Source of the DNA: Lachnospiraceae bacterium
Lineage (GTDB): Bacteria > Bacillota > Clostridia > Lachnospirales > Lachnospiraceae
DNA length: 42,460 nucleotides
Direction of reading: 5' to 3'
NCBI GenBank assembly: GCA_024680675.1
Contig: JAILBX010000115.1
Span: 1-42,460 of the forward strand
This document shows positions 33,070-41,628 of this stretch, piece after piece. Each line of letters starts with the position of its first letter. Within the stretch, counting starts at the first letter, position 1. The notes beneath the pieces are model-generated. The model was given only the letters and a program-made list of their open reading frames with translations, did not search any database and was not told where the DNA came from. The translations under genes and the position numbers were made by a program.

Positions 33070-35394
33070 ATGATGAAGGATAATACAGGTAAGATCAATA
33101 GAGCGGAGCTTTTGGCACCTGCGGGAAACATGGACTGTTTAAGAGCTGCCCTTAAGGCAGGAGCCGATGCCGTCTATTTAGGAGGCAGTAAATACGGAGC
33201 CAGAGCTTATGCCAAAAATTTCACTGACGAAGAAATGATAAGGGCTATTGATCTTTGCCATTTGTATGGAAAAAAAATATATCTGACTCTTAATACCCTC
33301 CTTAAGGATGAGGAAATTAAAGGAGTTTATGACTATCTCTATCCCTTCTACAGAGAGGGTCTGGATGGAGTTATAGTTCAGGATATGGGGGTAATAAAGC
33401 TTTTACATGATAATTTTGAAGATCTGCCCCTTCACGCCAGTACCCAGATGGCTGTTACTGATACCGAGGGTGTGAGACTGCTTGCTCAAATGGGTATAGA
33501 AAGGGTGGTTACCGCAAGAGAACTGTCCCTTGAAGAGATAGCAAGAATATACAGGGATACGGGTATAGAGCTGGAATGCTTTATACATGGAGCCCTTTGT
33601 TATTCCTATTCGGGAAAATGCCTTTTCTCTTCCATCATAGGAGGAAGGTCAGGTAACAGGGGACGCTGTGCAGGCACCTGCAGATTGCCCTTTCCCGATA
33701 AGTATTACCTGAGCGCAAAGGACATCTGTACCCTTGAGATACTACCTAAGCTTTTAAAAGCAGGTATAGCATCCTTTAAGATAGAAGGCCGTATGAAAAG
33801 TGAAGAGTATGTAGGCTCTGTTACCGGAATATACAGATATCACCTGGATAAAATATATAATGAAGGTTATGAGGGCTATAAAGCGGACAAGGAGGAGCTG
33901 TCAAAGCTTTTAAATCTGTATACAAGAAGCGGAAATTCAAAGGGTTATTATGAAGAGAAAAACGGAAGGGATATGATAACCATTGAAAAGCCAAACTATG
34001 AGATAACTGATGATAAGCTTTCAAAAGAGACCTTTTTAAAGTACACGGGATATCAGGGTAAGGTAAAGCTCAAGGCCCGTCTTTCTCTTAAGGTTAAAGA
34101 GCAGGCCTTGCTTAATATAAAAGAGTTTGGCTTTGAGAATTCTTTAAGGGATCCCATTGAAATATCCATAAGTGGAGACATAGTCAATGAGGCAGTTAAT
34201 AAACCTCTTTCGGAAAAGGTAATAAGAGAACAGCTTTTAAAAACGGGCAATACGGAATTTACATTTTCCAGGCTTGAGATAGAAAAGGAGGGGGAGGTCT
34301 TTTTGCCTCTTGCAGCCCTTAACAGGCTAAGACGAGAGGGCATAGAAGCTCTTGAAGAGGCCATACTTAAAAGCTACAGGAGAGAGGATCCGGTAAAAAG
34401 TATATTAAATGAGCCTAAGAAGCCCGGTATTAAGTCTTTTGATAAATCTGATCAAAAGAAAGACTGCCGGGATGACAAGCAGATCAATGTGTTACTTTTA
34501 AAGGACATTGATATCGATCCATGTCTTAGAGTTGATAAGGTTGGGGCAGTTACTCTTACCCACTTTGCCATACTGGATCATTTAAGAAAGGGAAGCTTTG
34601 AGGGAAGCTTTCAAGAGGGAAAATATGTGGAGGATGAGCTGTACAGGGAGGAGCTTGAAAGGCTTTCCCAAAAGATACACTCTGCTCATAAGAAGTTTTA
34701 TCTCAGCCTGCCCTCAATAGTGAGAAGAGAATTTTTTAAAAGGTACACTATACTTAAGGAGCTGCTTTTGGAAGGAAGTCTTGACGGACTTATGGTGGAT
34801 AACTATGAGGCCTTGTATTTTCTGAAGGAAACGGGATTTAAAGGGGACATTATAGCCGATCTCCACCTTTACGCTTATAATTCCCAGGCAGTAAAGGCTT
34901 TTTCAGATTTATGTGAAGACTTCAATTATACCTTTACCCTTCCTGTAGAGTTAAATAAAAAGGAATTACTAAGAAGGGAAGAAGAGCTCAAAAAGCCGGA
35001 TCTATGGGAGAGGAGCGGATCTGAAATGATGGTTTACGGATATCTTCCGGTTATGCTGTCTGCACAATGCCTTAAGAAGACTAAAATGAACTGTGATAAG
35101 AAAAGTGAGCTGGTAATACTTAAAGATCATTTATCAAACCGCTATTTGTGCGAGAATGAATGCAGTGAATGCCAGAATATCATTTACAATAATGTTCCTT
35201 TATACATAGGAGAAAAGGACAGGATCATCAACAGGCTGAAGCTTAGTTCACTGAGAGTTACCTTCTTAAATGAGACGCCTGAGGAGAGGCTTAGGATACT
35301 TGATCATTACAGAAGGCTTTTACTGGGTGAAAGTGATCTTTCAATGCCTGTGAAGGAATATACAAAGGGGCACTTAAACAGGGGAGTGGAATAG
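33070..35394 (+). CDS. U32 family peptidase-like protein with DUF3656 region
   Basis: This 774-aa protein has an N-terminal U32 TIM-barrel domain (ELLAPAGNMDCLRAALKAG and GADAVYLGG). Its iron-sulfur-type cysteine region lies at about 169-203 (ECFIHGALCYSYSGKC and RGRCAGTCRLPF), followed by a DUF3656 region and a second barrel-like half. U32 proteins such as RlhA and TrhP/TrhO are now linked to tRNA or rRNA hydroxylation more than proteolysis, so an RNA-hydroxylation role is likely but unproven here. The start is ATG 33070 or 33073. It precedes the FtsW/RodA gene with no gap. Confidence 0.88.
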   Translation: MMKDNTGKINRAELLAPAGNMDCLRAALKAGADAVYLGGSKYGARAYAKNFTDEEMIRAIDLCHLYGKKIYLTLNTLLKDEEIKGVYDYLYPFYREGLDGVIVQDMGVIKLLHDNFEDLPLHASTQMAVTDTEGVRLLAQMGIERVVTARELSLEEIARIYRDTGIELECFIHGALCYSYSGKCLFSSIIGGRSGNRGRCAGTCRLPFPDKYYLSAKDICTLEILPKLLKAGIASFKIEGRMKSEEYVGSVTGIYRYHLDKIYNEGYEGYKADKEELSKLLNLYTRSGNSKGYYEEKNGRDMITIEKPNYEITDDKLSKETFLKYTGYQGKVKLKARLSLKVKEQALLNIKEFGFENSLRDPIEISISGDIVNEAVNKPLSEKVIREQLLKTGNTEFTFSRLEIEKEGEVFLPLAALNRLRREGIEALEEAILKSYRREDPVKSILNEPKKPGIKSFDKSDQKKDCRDDKQINVLLLKDIDIDPCLRVDKVGAVTLTHFAILDHLRKGSFEGSFQEGKYVEDELYREELERLSQKIHSAHKKFYLSLPSIVRREFFKRYTILKELLLEGSLDGLMVDNYEALYFLKETGFKGDIIADLHLYAYNSQAVKAFSDLCEDFNYTFTLPVELNKKELLRREEELKKPDLWERSGSEMMVYGYLPVMLSAQCLKKTKMNCDKKSELVILKDHLSNRYLCENECSECQNIIYNNVPLYIGEKDRIINRLKLSSLRVTFLNETPEERLRILDHYRRLLLGESDLSMPVKEYTKGHLNRGVE

Positions 35395-35395
35395 T

Positions 35396-36697
35396 TTGGA
35401 GCTTATAATCGCGGAAACAGTAAAGTATATATTGACAGCTCTTATGATCCTTTACTCCTTTCAAAGCTTTCTGGTCTTCAGACATAAGGAGGAAGAGGAG
35501 ACAAGAGCTATATGCAGAGGCCAGACAGTTGTTATGGTCTTAATTCAGTTTCTGTCTTTTATGGTGCTTTACCTTGAGGAAAGGGATATTCAGATAATCG
35601 TATATTATCTTGTATCCCAGACAACTATCCTTGCAGTGATCATTTTTTACAGTATAGTTTACAGGAACTCAAGCAGGTTACTGGTGAATAATATGTGTTT
35701 ACTTCTGACCATCAGTTTTATCATGCTTACCAGACTGTCCTATTATAGGGCCATAAGGCAGGTCTTAGTGGCCATCGCATCTCTTATTATTACTTCTACC
35801 ATTCCCTATATTCTTATGAAGTTCAGTGACATAAGAAGGTATTACTATTTCTTTGCCATATTCGGAATAGTGATGTTTCTTTTAGTTCTGTTTTTTTCAG
35901 TGGCAGTAAACGGATCCAAACTTAATGTAAATATTTTTGGAGTCACCTTTCAGCCTTCTGAATTTGTAAAGCTGACCTTTGTAATTTCCATGGCAGGCTT
36001 TCTTGCAAAATCCCATAAGCTAAAGGATGTAGTGATAACCGGACTCATAGCCCTTGCCCATGTTATGCTCCTGGTTTTGGCAAAGGATCTGGGATCGGCC
36101 TTGATATTTTTTGTGGTTTATATAGTTTTGATATATGTGGCAACAGGAAGGTTCAATTATGTTCTGGCAGGTTCAGCAGCCGGATTGATGGCAGCAATTG
36201 CCGGTTATAAGCTCTTTTCCCATGTAAGAGTGAGGGTGGCGGCCTTTACTGATCCCTTTGGAACCATAGATAATGCCGGATACCAGATAGCCCAGTCTCT
36301 CTTTGCCATCGGAACCGGCGGCTTTTTTGGTATGGGCATAGGTCAGGGAGCCCCAAAAAAGATCCCTGTGGTAGTGTCGGATTTTATCTTTTCGGCAATA
36401 GCAGAGGAAATGGGGGTTATTTTTGCCATCTGTATTATCCTGGTATGTTTAAGCTGTTTTATAATGTTTATGAATATTTCCATTAAATTTAAGGACAGCT
36501 TTTACAAGCTTGTGGGAGTTGGTATAGCTGTGATATATATCTTTCAGGTCTTTCTGACCATAGGAGGAGTTACAAAGTTTATACCCCTTACAGGAGTAAC
36601 TCTTCCCCTTATAAGCTACGGGGGAAATTCCATAATGGTGACTCTTATTATGTTTGCAATTATCCAGGGTTTGTATGTAAACAGGAAAAAAAGCTGA
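35396..36697 (+). CDS. FtsW/RodA/SpoVE family SEDS peptidoglycan polymerase
   Basis: This 433-aa SEDS-family membrane protein appears to have 10-12 transmembrane helices. It has the conserved FQPSEFVKLTFVISMAGF block and the C-terminal PLTGVTLPLISYGGNSI motif. SEDS proteins are peptidoglycan glycosyltransferases working with class-B PBPs. It starts at TTG 35396, 9 bases after GGGGAG and one base after the U32 stop. The probable partner transpeptidase is at 38570, separated by three unrelated genes. The division, elongation or sporulation role cannot be assigned from sequence alone. Confidence 0.9.
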   Translation: MELIIAETVKYILTALMILYSFQSFLVFRHKEEEETRAICRGQTVVMVLIQFLSFMVLYLEERDIQIIVYYLVSQTTILAVIIFYSIVYRNSSRLLVNNMCLLLTISFIMLTRLSYYRAIRQVLVAIASLIITSTIPYILMKFSDIRRYYYFFAIFGIVMFLLVLFFSVAVNGSKLNVNIFGVTFQPSEFVKLTFVISMAGFLAKSHKLKDVVITGLIALAHVMLLVLAKDLGSALIFFVVYIVLIYVATGRFNYVLAGSAAGLMAAIAGYKLFSHVRVRVAAFTDPFGTIDNAGYQIAQSLFAIGTGGFFGMGIGQGAPKKIPVVVSDFIFSAIAEEMGVIFAICIILVCLSCFIMFMNISIKFKDSFYKLVGVGIAVIYIFQVFLTIGGVTKFIPLTGVTLPLISYGGNSIMVTLIMFAIIQGLYVNRKKS

Positions 36698-36722
36698 CAA
36701 AAGGAAAATAAGCTCTTTGCTA

Positions 36723-36754
36723 TTGACATATTATATTTTGTAAAATATAATATG
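36723..36754 (+). promoter_or_regulatory. Consensus sigma-A promoter overlapped by a perfect 28-bp palindrome (OhrR-type operator)
   Basis: TTGACA (36723-36728) and TATAAT (36746-36751) are exact consensus boxes 17 bases apart. A palindrome with perfect 13-base arms CATATTATATTTT and AAAATATAATATG (36727-36739 and 36742-36754, centre GT) spans the last bases of the -35, the whole spacer and the -10. A repressor bound here would block RNA polymerase. It lies 39 bases before the MarR/OhrR-type gene, which points to autorepression. The operator assignment is inference; the sequence symmetry is directly seen. Confidence 0.85.
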
Positions 36755-36792
36755 AAAAAATATAATAGACACTTTAGTAAACGAGGATAAAA

Positions 36793-37230
36793 ATGGCACA
36801 GGAATACGAACAGCTTTTACTGAAAAATCAACTATGCTTTCCCATGTATGCCTGCGGGAGAAAGATCGTAAGCGCTTATACGCCCTATTTAAAGCCCCTG
36901 GGACTTACCTATACTCAGTATGTGGTCCTAATGGTGCTTTGGGAGAAGGAATCCATCAATGTGGGGCAATTGGGAAGGATACTCCATTTGGATGCAGGAA
37001 CCCTGACGCCTCTTTTAAAGAACTTTGAAAAGGAAGGATATGTCACAAGGGAGCGTTCTAAGGAGGATGAGAGGGTAACTCTTATAGAGATAACGGAAAA
37101 GGGAAACAGCCTGAAGGAGGAATGTAAGGATATTCCCTTTAAAATATCAAAAGAAGCTTCTTCCATAGATGAAAAGGAGTCAAAGGAGCTGTACAAACTT
37201 CTTTATAAATTTCTGGGGGATCGATCTTAG
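36793..37230 (+). CDS. ohrR: MarR-family regulator, OhrR type (peroxide sensing)
   Basis: This 145-aa winged-helix regulator contains LLLKNQLCFPMYACGRKI, placing a Cys at position 15, the same position as the peroxide-sensing Cys15 of B. subtilis OhrR. The LTYTQYVVLMVLWE and DAGTLTPLLKNFEKEGYV segments match the OhrR recognition region. OhrR represses organic peroxide defence genes and is released by oxidation of the Cys. Here the next gene is a glutathione peroxidase instead of ohr. GAGGA precedes ATG 36793, and the promoter contains a perfect operator-like palindrome. The sensor role is inferred from the conserved Cys. Confidence 0.88.
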   Translation: MAQEYEQLLLKNQLCFPMYACGRKIVSAYTPYLKPLGLTYTQYVVLMVLWEKESINVGQLGRILHLDAGTLTPLLKNFEKEGYVTRERSKEDERVTLIEITEKGNSLKEECKDIPFKISKEASSIDEKESKELYKLLYKFLGDRS

Positions 37231-37316
37231 AGTCAGATCTGATTAGAAGAAATTTTTGGCCGCTTTGTCCGGGTAAAGCTTATTACATGAGAATAGTAAA
37301 AAAGGAGGAAATGAGA

Positions 37317-37856
37317 ATGATCTATGATTACGAATTAACCACAGGAAAAGGTGAAACAAAGAAGTTAAGTGATCTTAAGGGTAAGGTAATAATGGTTGTA
37401 AATACGGCAACAGGCTGCGGATTTACACCTCAGTATGAGCCTATTGAGCAGCTTTATAAGGATTATAATGAAAAGGGGTTGGAAATATTGGATATTCCAT
37501 GTAATCAGTTTGGTGGTCAGGCTCCCGGAACCGATGAAGAGATCCACGAATTTTGTACCATGCATTTTAATACAACATTTCCTCAGATGAAGAAATCCGA
37601 TGTAAACGGTGAAAATGAGCTGCCCTTATATACTTATCTAAAGTCTGAAAAAGCTTTTGAAGGATTCGATGAACATGAATTGAAGCCTCTTTTAGAGAAG
37701 ATGTTTAACGAGGCAGATCCTGATTGGGCTAAAAAGCCTGATATAAAATGGAATTTTACCAAGTTTATTATAGACAGAGAAGGAAAGGTTGTAGCCAGGT
37801 TTGAGCCTACGGCAGATATGAAGAAGGTTGAGGAATGTATAAAGTCACTGCTATAA
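37317..37856 (+). CDS. Glutathione peroxidase family protein (thiol peroxidase)
   Basis: This 179-aa thioredoxin-fold peroxidase reduces hydroperoxides. Catalytic residues are intact: Cys34 (NTATGCGFTPQYE, Cys replacing selenocysteine), Gln68 (PCNQFGGQAPG), Trp145 and Asn146 (KWNFTKF). Bacterial Cys-type members generally use thioredoxin as reductant. ATG 37317 is preferred because AAGGAGG lies 8 bases upstream; ATG 37311 and 37287 are in frame but worse spaced. It follows the OhrR-type gene after 86 bases, with no clear terminator between, so the two are probably co-regulated. Confidence 0.93.
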   Translation: MIYDYELTTGKGETKKLSDLKGKVIMVVNTATGCGFTPQYEPIEQLYKDYNEKGLEILDIPCNQFGGQAPGTDEEIHEFCTMHFNTTFPQMKKSDVNGENELPLYTYLKSEKAFEGFDEHELKPLLEKMFNEADPDWAKKPDIKWNFTKFIIDREGKVVARFEPTADMKKVEECIKSLL

Positions 37857-37898
37857 TAGAGTGGATTTATTCTTATTATACTGCGGATGGGTTTTTAT

Positions 37899-38528
37899 AT
37901 GATAAATAGAGAAGACATGCTTGAGCTTACAAGGCGGATGACACCTCAGAGGACTTGTTTTGACAGGATCGCAGGGGCTTATATGACAAAAGAGGGTGAA
38001 ATAGATGATACCTTTAACATTCACTTTCTAAAGCTTTCACCATCAGAACAGGCCAGGAATCTGGCACTTGCAAAGGAAGTACCCTTTGCAAGGACAAATG
38101 AAGGTCTTATTGAGTATGATATTTTGCCTAAGCTTAAGGAAAAGCATGGGATCTACCAGCTTTTGAATGGGCTTTTATCCTGCGGTCTTAAGAATGATGC
38201 TCTTGCAGAGCTGCTTTACGAACAGATATCTGACGGATATCCATTTGAGAAGGAATATGCGATCTTCCTTTTTCATGGCATATATGATATTCCAAGGAAG
38301 GCGGGGGATAAGGGCTGGCTTGAGGGCTCGGAGGAGGTTTATGAATTTATGATCTGTACAATCTCTCCCATGGCTGCTAAATACCAGCCCGATAAGCCTG
38401 TTTTTGGCTTCCTTTACCCCGCTTTTTCAGATAGAAGCTCTGACCCCGGTAAGATTGATATTTATGATCGTAAGGCAGGAGAGGAAAGCGAAGGGCTTAT
38501 ATATAAGTTTACAGGCTTAAGAAAGTGA
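37899..38528 (+). CDS. DUF4317-like protein
   Basis: This 209-aa soluble protein is of unknown function. The segments around INREDMLELTRRMT and ISPMAAKYQPDKPVFGFLYPAFSDRSSD resemble the DUF4317 family found mainly in Lachnospiraceae and other Clostridia. That family is usually longer (about 350-400 aa as I recall), so this looks like a short or N-terminal version. No transmembrane segment or signal peptide is seen. ATG 37899 has GGATGGG upstream; ATG 37887 is also in frame. It shares a transcript orientation with the peroxidase and PBP genes, but nothing in the sequence shows a functional tie. Confidence 0.65.
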   Translation: MINREDMLELTRRMTPQRTCFDRIAGAYMTKEGEIDDTFNIHFLKLSPSEQARNLALAKEVPFARTNEGLIEYDILPKLKEKHGIYQLLNGLLSCGLKNDALAELLYEQISDGYPFEKEYAIFLFHGIYDIPRKAGDKGWLEGSEEVYEFMICTISPMAAKYQPDKPVFGFLYPAFSDRSSDPGKIDIYDRKAGEESEGLIYKFTGLRK

Positions 38529-38569
38529 AGGGGTGCTTATTGAAACCGGCTTAGATGATGTGATGGCCT

Positions 38570-40033
38570 ATGAGATTTATTAATATATTTAAGAAAGAAA
38601 GTCCGGCAGAGACTGAAAGAAGGAGGTCCAACAGAAGCATTGCTTATGTTGCGGCATTTTTTTCAGTCCTCTTTTTTGTGTTAATTGCATATATTGTGGA
38701 ATATACCTATTATGAAGCCCCGGAGGATATTAACAATACCTATAATCCGAGACAGGATATCTATGCAAAAAGGGTAGTCAGAGGATGTATATTCTCAAGA
38801 GATGGGGATATACTTGCAAAAACGGATACAGACGATCAGGGCAATGAGAAAAGAGAATACCCTTATGGTCCGCTTTTTGCCCATGTTGTTGGTTTTTCAA
38901 CCCATGGTAAGACAGGAGTTGAATCCTCAGCAAATATAAGACTATTGACCTCAAATAAGTTTGTAACAGAAAGAATGGTAAATATCCTGGAGGGGGAAAA
39001 GAATAAAGGAGATTGTGTTATAACAACCCTTGATCTTGACATGCAGAAGGCTGCTTATGAGGCTTTAGGTTCATACAGGGGTGCCATCGTGGCCACAGAT
39101 ATAAAGAGCGGTGAGATCCTCTGCATGGTATCCAAGCCGGATTTTGATCCCAATTATATAGCTGATAACTGGGAAGCAATAAACAGTGATCCAAATAGCA
39201 GTGTCCTTTTAAACAGGGCAACACAGGGACTCTATCCTCCCGGATCAACCTTTAAGATAGTGACCATGCTTGAGTATCTTAAGGAGCATGGGGAGGAGAT
39301 AGACAGCTATTCCTTTGACTGTAATGGCAGCTTTAGCTATGAAGATAATAAGATCAGCTGCTACCATGGCATTTCTCATGGAAAAGTGGATATTACCGCT
39401 TCCTTTGCCAAGTCCTGTAATTCTTCCTTTGCAAATATCAGCACATCTCTGACAAGGGAGGATTTCAGAAAGACCTGTGAGGATCTTTTGTTCAATGAGG
39501 ATCTTCCCCTTCCCTTTACCTATAAGAAGAGTTATGTTCCTATAAATAAGGATTCAGATACAAGTGAGCTTATGCAGGTATCTATTGGTCAGGGAAAGAC
39601 TCAGATAACCCCTATTCATATGAATATGATCACCTGTGCTATTGCAAATGAAGGAACCCTTATGAGACCCTATGTAATAGACAGGATAGTAAATGCTGAT
39701 GGAAAGCAGGTTAAGAAGTTCAGGGTAAAGGAGTACGGAAAGCTGCTTGATGAAAAATACTGTACCATACTTCGAGAGCTTATGACTAAGGTTGTGGAGG
39801 AGGGAACAGCAAGCAGGCTAAAGGATACTGTGGGCTATAAGGCCGCAGGAAAAACAGGCTCAGCGGAATACTCTTCAAATAAGGTAATGTCCCATGCCTG
39901 GTTTACAGGCTACGCCCCCCTTGAGGATCCTCAGGTCGCTGTTACTGTTATAGCTGAAGAAGCGGGGTCAGGGGGTGAGATCGCCGTTCCCATGGCAAGG
40001 AAGGTATTTGATGCCTGGGCCAAAGAAAAATAG
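38570..40033 (+). CDS. Penicillin-binding transpeptidase (class B, PbpA-like)
   Basis: This 487-aa membrane-anchored peptidoglycan transpeptidase has one N-terminal transmembrane helix (about 23-45). The catalytic motifs are complete: S-x-x-K at Ser226-Lys229 (PPGSTFKIVT), S-x-N at 282-284 (KSCNSSF) and K-T-G at 428-430 (AAGKTGSAEYSS). It has no PASTA domains and only a short N-terminal dimerisation region, so it fits the small PbpA/SpoVD-like class B group. The FtsW/RodA-type gene at 35396 encodes a likely partner. The ribosome site before ATG 38570 is weak. Confidence 0.92.
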   Translation: MRFINIFKKESPAETERRRSNRSIAYVAAFFSVLFFVLIAYIVEYTYYEAPEDINNTYNPRQDIYAKRVVRGCIFSRDGDILAKTDTDDQGNEKREYPYGPLFAHVVGFSTHGKTGVESSANIRLLTSNKFVTERMVNILEGEKNKGDCVITTLDLDMQKAAYEALGSYRGAIVATDIKSGEILCMVSKPDFDPNYIADNWEAINSDPNSSVLLNRATQGLYPPGSTFKIVTMLEYLKEHGEEIDSYSFDCNGSFSYEDNKISCYHGISHGKVDITASFAKSCNSSFANISTSLTREDFRKTCEDLLFNEDLPLPFTYKKSYVPINKDSDTSELMQVSIGQGKTQITPIHMNMITCAIANEGTLMRPYVIDRIVNADGKQVKKFRVKEYGKLLDEKYCTILRELMTKVVEEGTASRLKDTVGYKAAGKTGSAEYSSNKVMSHAWFTGYAPLEDPQVAVTVIAEEAGSGGEIAVPMARKVFDAWAKEK

Positions 40034-40076
40034 TCAGATAAAAAGATTGTTTTATTACTTTTAAGGAAGAAAAAAA

Positions 40077-41441
40077 ATGATAAAAAATATAGCCGGAAAA
40101 CAGTATGATCTTATGACAAAGTCGCCTGTGTCAAAGCTTATAATAAAGCTGTCCATACCAAGTGTTATAACTATGCTCGTAAACAACATATATAACCTGG
40201 TGGATACAGCTTTTGTGGGAAGGCTTGGCACAAGTGCAAGCGGTGCTGTGGGTATAGTATTTGGATTTATGGCAATAATCCAGGCCTTTGGTTTTATGTT
40301 TGGTCAGGGCTCCGGAAGCGTTTTATCAAGAGCTCTTGGAAGCAAAGACAAGGAGAGGGCAAATACAAACGCTTCTTCAGGCTTTTTCGGATCCTTTCTA
40401 TGTGGACTTATGATCATGGCCCTTGGTTTTATTTTTTTGGATAAGCTGGTGCTATTTCTTGGAAGTACCGATACCATAGCACCCTATGCAAAGGATTATA
40501 TTTTCTATATCCTTTTGGCAGCCCCCTTTATGTGCTCAAGTCTCACCCTGAATAATATATTGAGATATGAGGGAAAGGCAGCTCTTGGAATGGCCGGTCT
40601 TATGACGGGAGCCCTTGTCAATATGGCTATGGATCCCTTATTTATGTTTGGACTTAAACTTGGTATATCAGGAGCCGGTATGGCTACCGCTTTTGGCCAG
40701 ATCCTAAGCTGGGGGATTCTCTTATACATGTTTATATCAGGAAGGACATCATCAAAGCTTAGCCTGAAAAAAGCATTGACCGCGGAATTTGGTGTTTATA
40801 CAAATATAATGGCGACAGGAACCCCAAGTCTTCTGAGACAGATATTAAACAGTATTTCCACTGTTTTACTTAATCTATGCTGTGGACCTTACGGGGATGC
40901 TGCTGTAGCGGCCATGAGTATAGTATCAAGAATAGTATTTTTTGCCTTTTCGGTAGCTCTTGGTATAGGCCAGGGATTTCAGCCTGTATCAGCCTTTAAT
41001 TACGGAGCCGGTAAATATTCAAGGATAAGAAAGGGCTACAGGTTTACTGTTATTGCATCAGAGATGGTTATGATAATAGGCTGTACGATCTTAGTGATAT
41101 TTGCTAAAGAGTTGGTGGGCATATTCAGGGATGATGCAGAGGTTATAAGAATAGGCGAGAGGGCTTTAAGACTGCAGGCTCTTTCAAATCTTTTGCTTCC
41201 ACCTTTTATGGCAACGGAAATGCTCTTTCAGACCACCGGAAAAAGATTGGAAGCAAGTATAATATCGGCTTTTAGAAGCGGCATTGTTTTTATTGCGGTG
41301 CTGCTCATACTTTCAAATTTAAGAGGGCTTGCCGGGATTCAGGAAGCACAGCCCCTGTCTCTTGTATTATCTTTTCCCATATGTATTCCATTTCTTATAA
41401 GATTCTTTAAGGACCTGCCTCAAGCTGATAAGGAGGATTGA
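40077..41441 (+). CDS. MATE family efflux transporter
   Basis: This 454-aa protein of the multidrug and toxin extrusion family has about 12 transmembrane helices. The typical start is KLIIKLSIPSVITMLVNNIY, followed by NLVDTAFVGRLGTSASGAVG and GQGSGSVLSRALGSKD. It should export organic cations or drugs using a sodium or proton gradient; the real substrate is unknown. AAGGAAGA lies about 8 bases before ATG 40077. It is not related in sequence to the MurJ/SpoVB-type protein at 5906 beyond the shared MOP superfamily. Confidence 0.92.
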   Translation: MIKNIAGKQYDLMTKSPVSKLIIKLSIPSVITMLVNNIYNLVDTAFVGRLGTSASGAVGIVFGFMAIIQAFGFMFGQGSGSVLSRALGSKDKERANTNASSGFFGSFLCGLMIMALGFIFLDKLVLFLGSTDTIAPYAKDYIFYILLAAPFMCSSLTLNNILRYEGKAALGMAGLMTGALVNMAMDPLFMFGLKLGISGAGMATAFGQILSWGILLYMFISGRTSSKLSLKKALTAEFGVYTNIMATGTPSLLRQILNSISTVLLNLCCGPYGDAAVAAMSIVSRIVFFAFSVALGIGQGFQPVSAFNYGAGKYSRIRKGYRFTVIASEMVMIIGCTILVIFAKELVGIFRDDAEVIRIGERALRLQALSNLLLPPFMATEMLFQTTGKRLEASIISAFRSGIVFIAVLLILSNLRGLAGIQEAQPLSLVLSFPICIPFLIRFFKDLPQADKED

Positions 41442-41467
41442 TTAACATTTCCTGCCTTCAGCTTATA

Positions 41468-41512
41468 TCACCTTTCAAAAGGAAAGTGACAAAAAACTCC
41501 TTCTTTTTTTTT
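41468..41512 (+). terminator. Possible terminator after the MATE gene
   Basis: A hairpin TCACCTTTC/GAAAGTGA (41468-41476 and 41482-41489, one bulged C) is followed, after a 12-base spacer, by a long T-tract (41501-41512). The spacer makes it atypical. The rest of 41442-41628 is AT-rich and presumably holds the promoter of the next gene; TATACT (41571-41576) is a candidate -10 with only a weak -35. Confidence 0.4.
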
Positions 41513-41628
41513 AACCCCAAAATTTAAAAGTGTATTTACGTAATAATATTCAGATGAAAATTTTGCAAAGTATACTAAGCATAGATTCCAAAAAATTTAT
41601 GAAAAATTAAAGACAGGAGGAAATATAT

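Noticed and set aside
33070-35394. U32 gene as a fusion of two unrelated genes because of its length
   Set aside because: U32 plus DUF3656 proteins of this size are common in Clostridia, and the sequence is continuous and in frame.
37233-37242. Palindrome TCAGATCTGA upstream of the peroxidase gene as a second OhrR operator
   Set aside because: It differs in sequence from the 28-bp palindrome, is only 10 bp and is not placed over a recognisable promoter.
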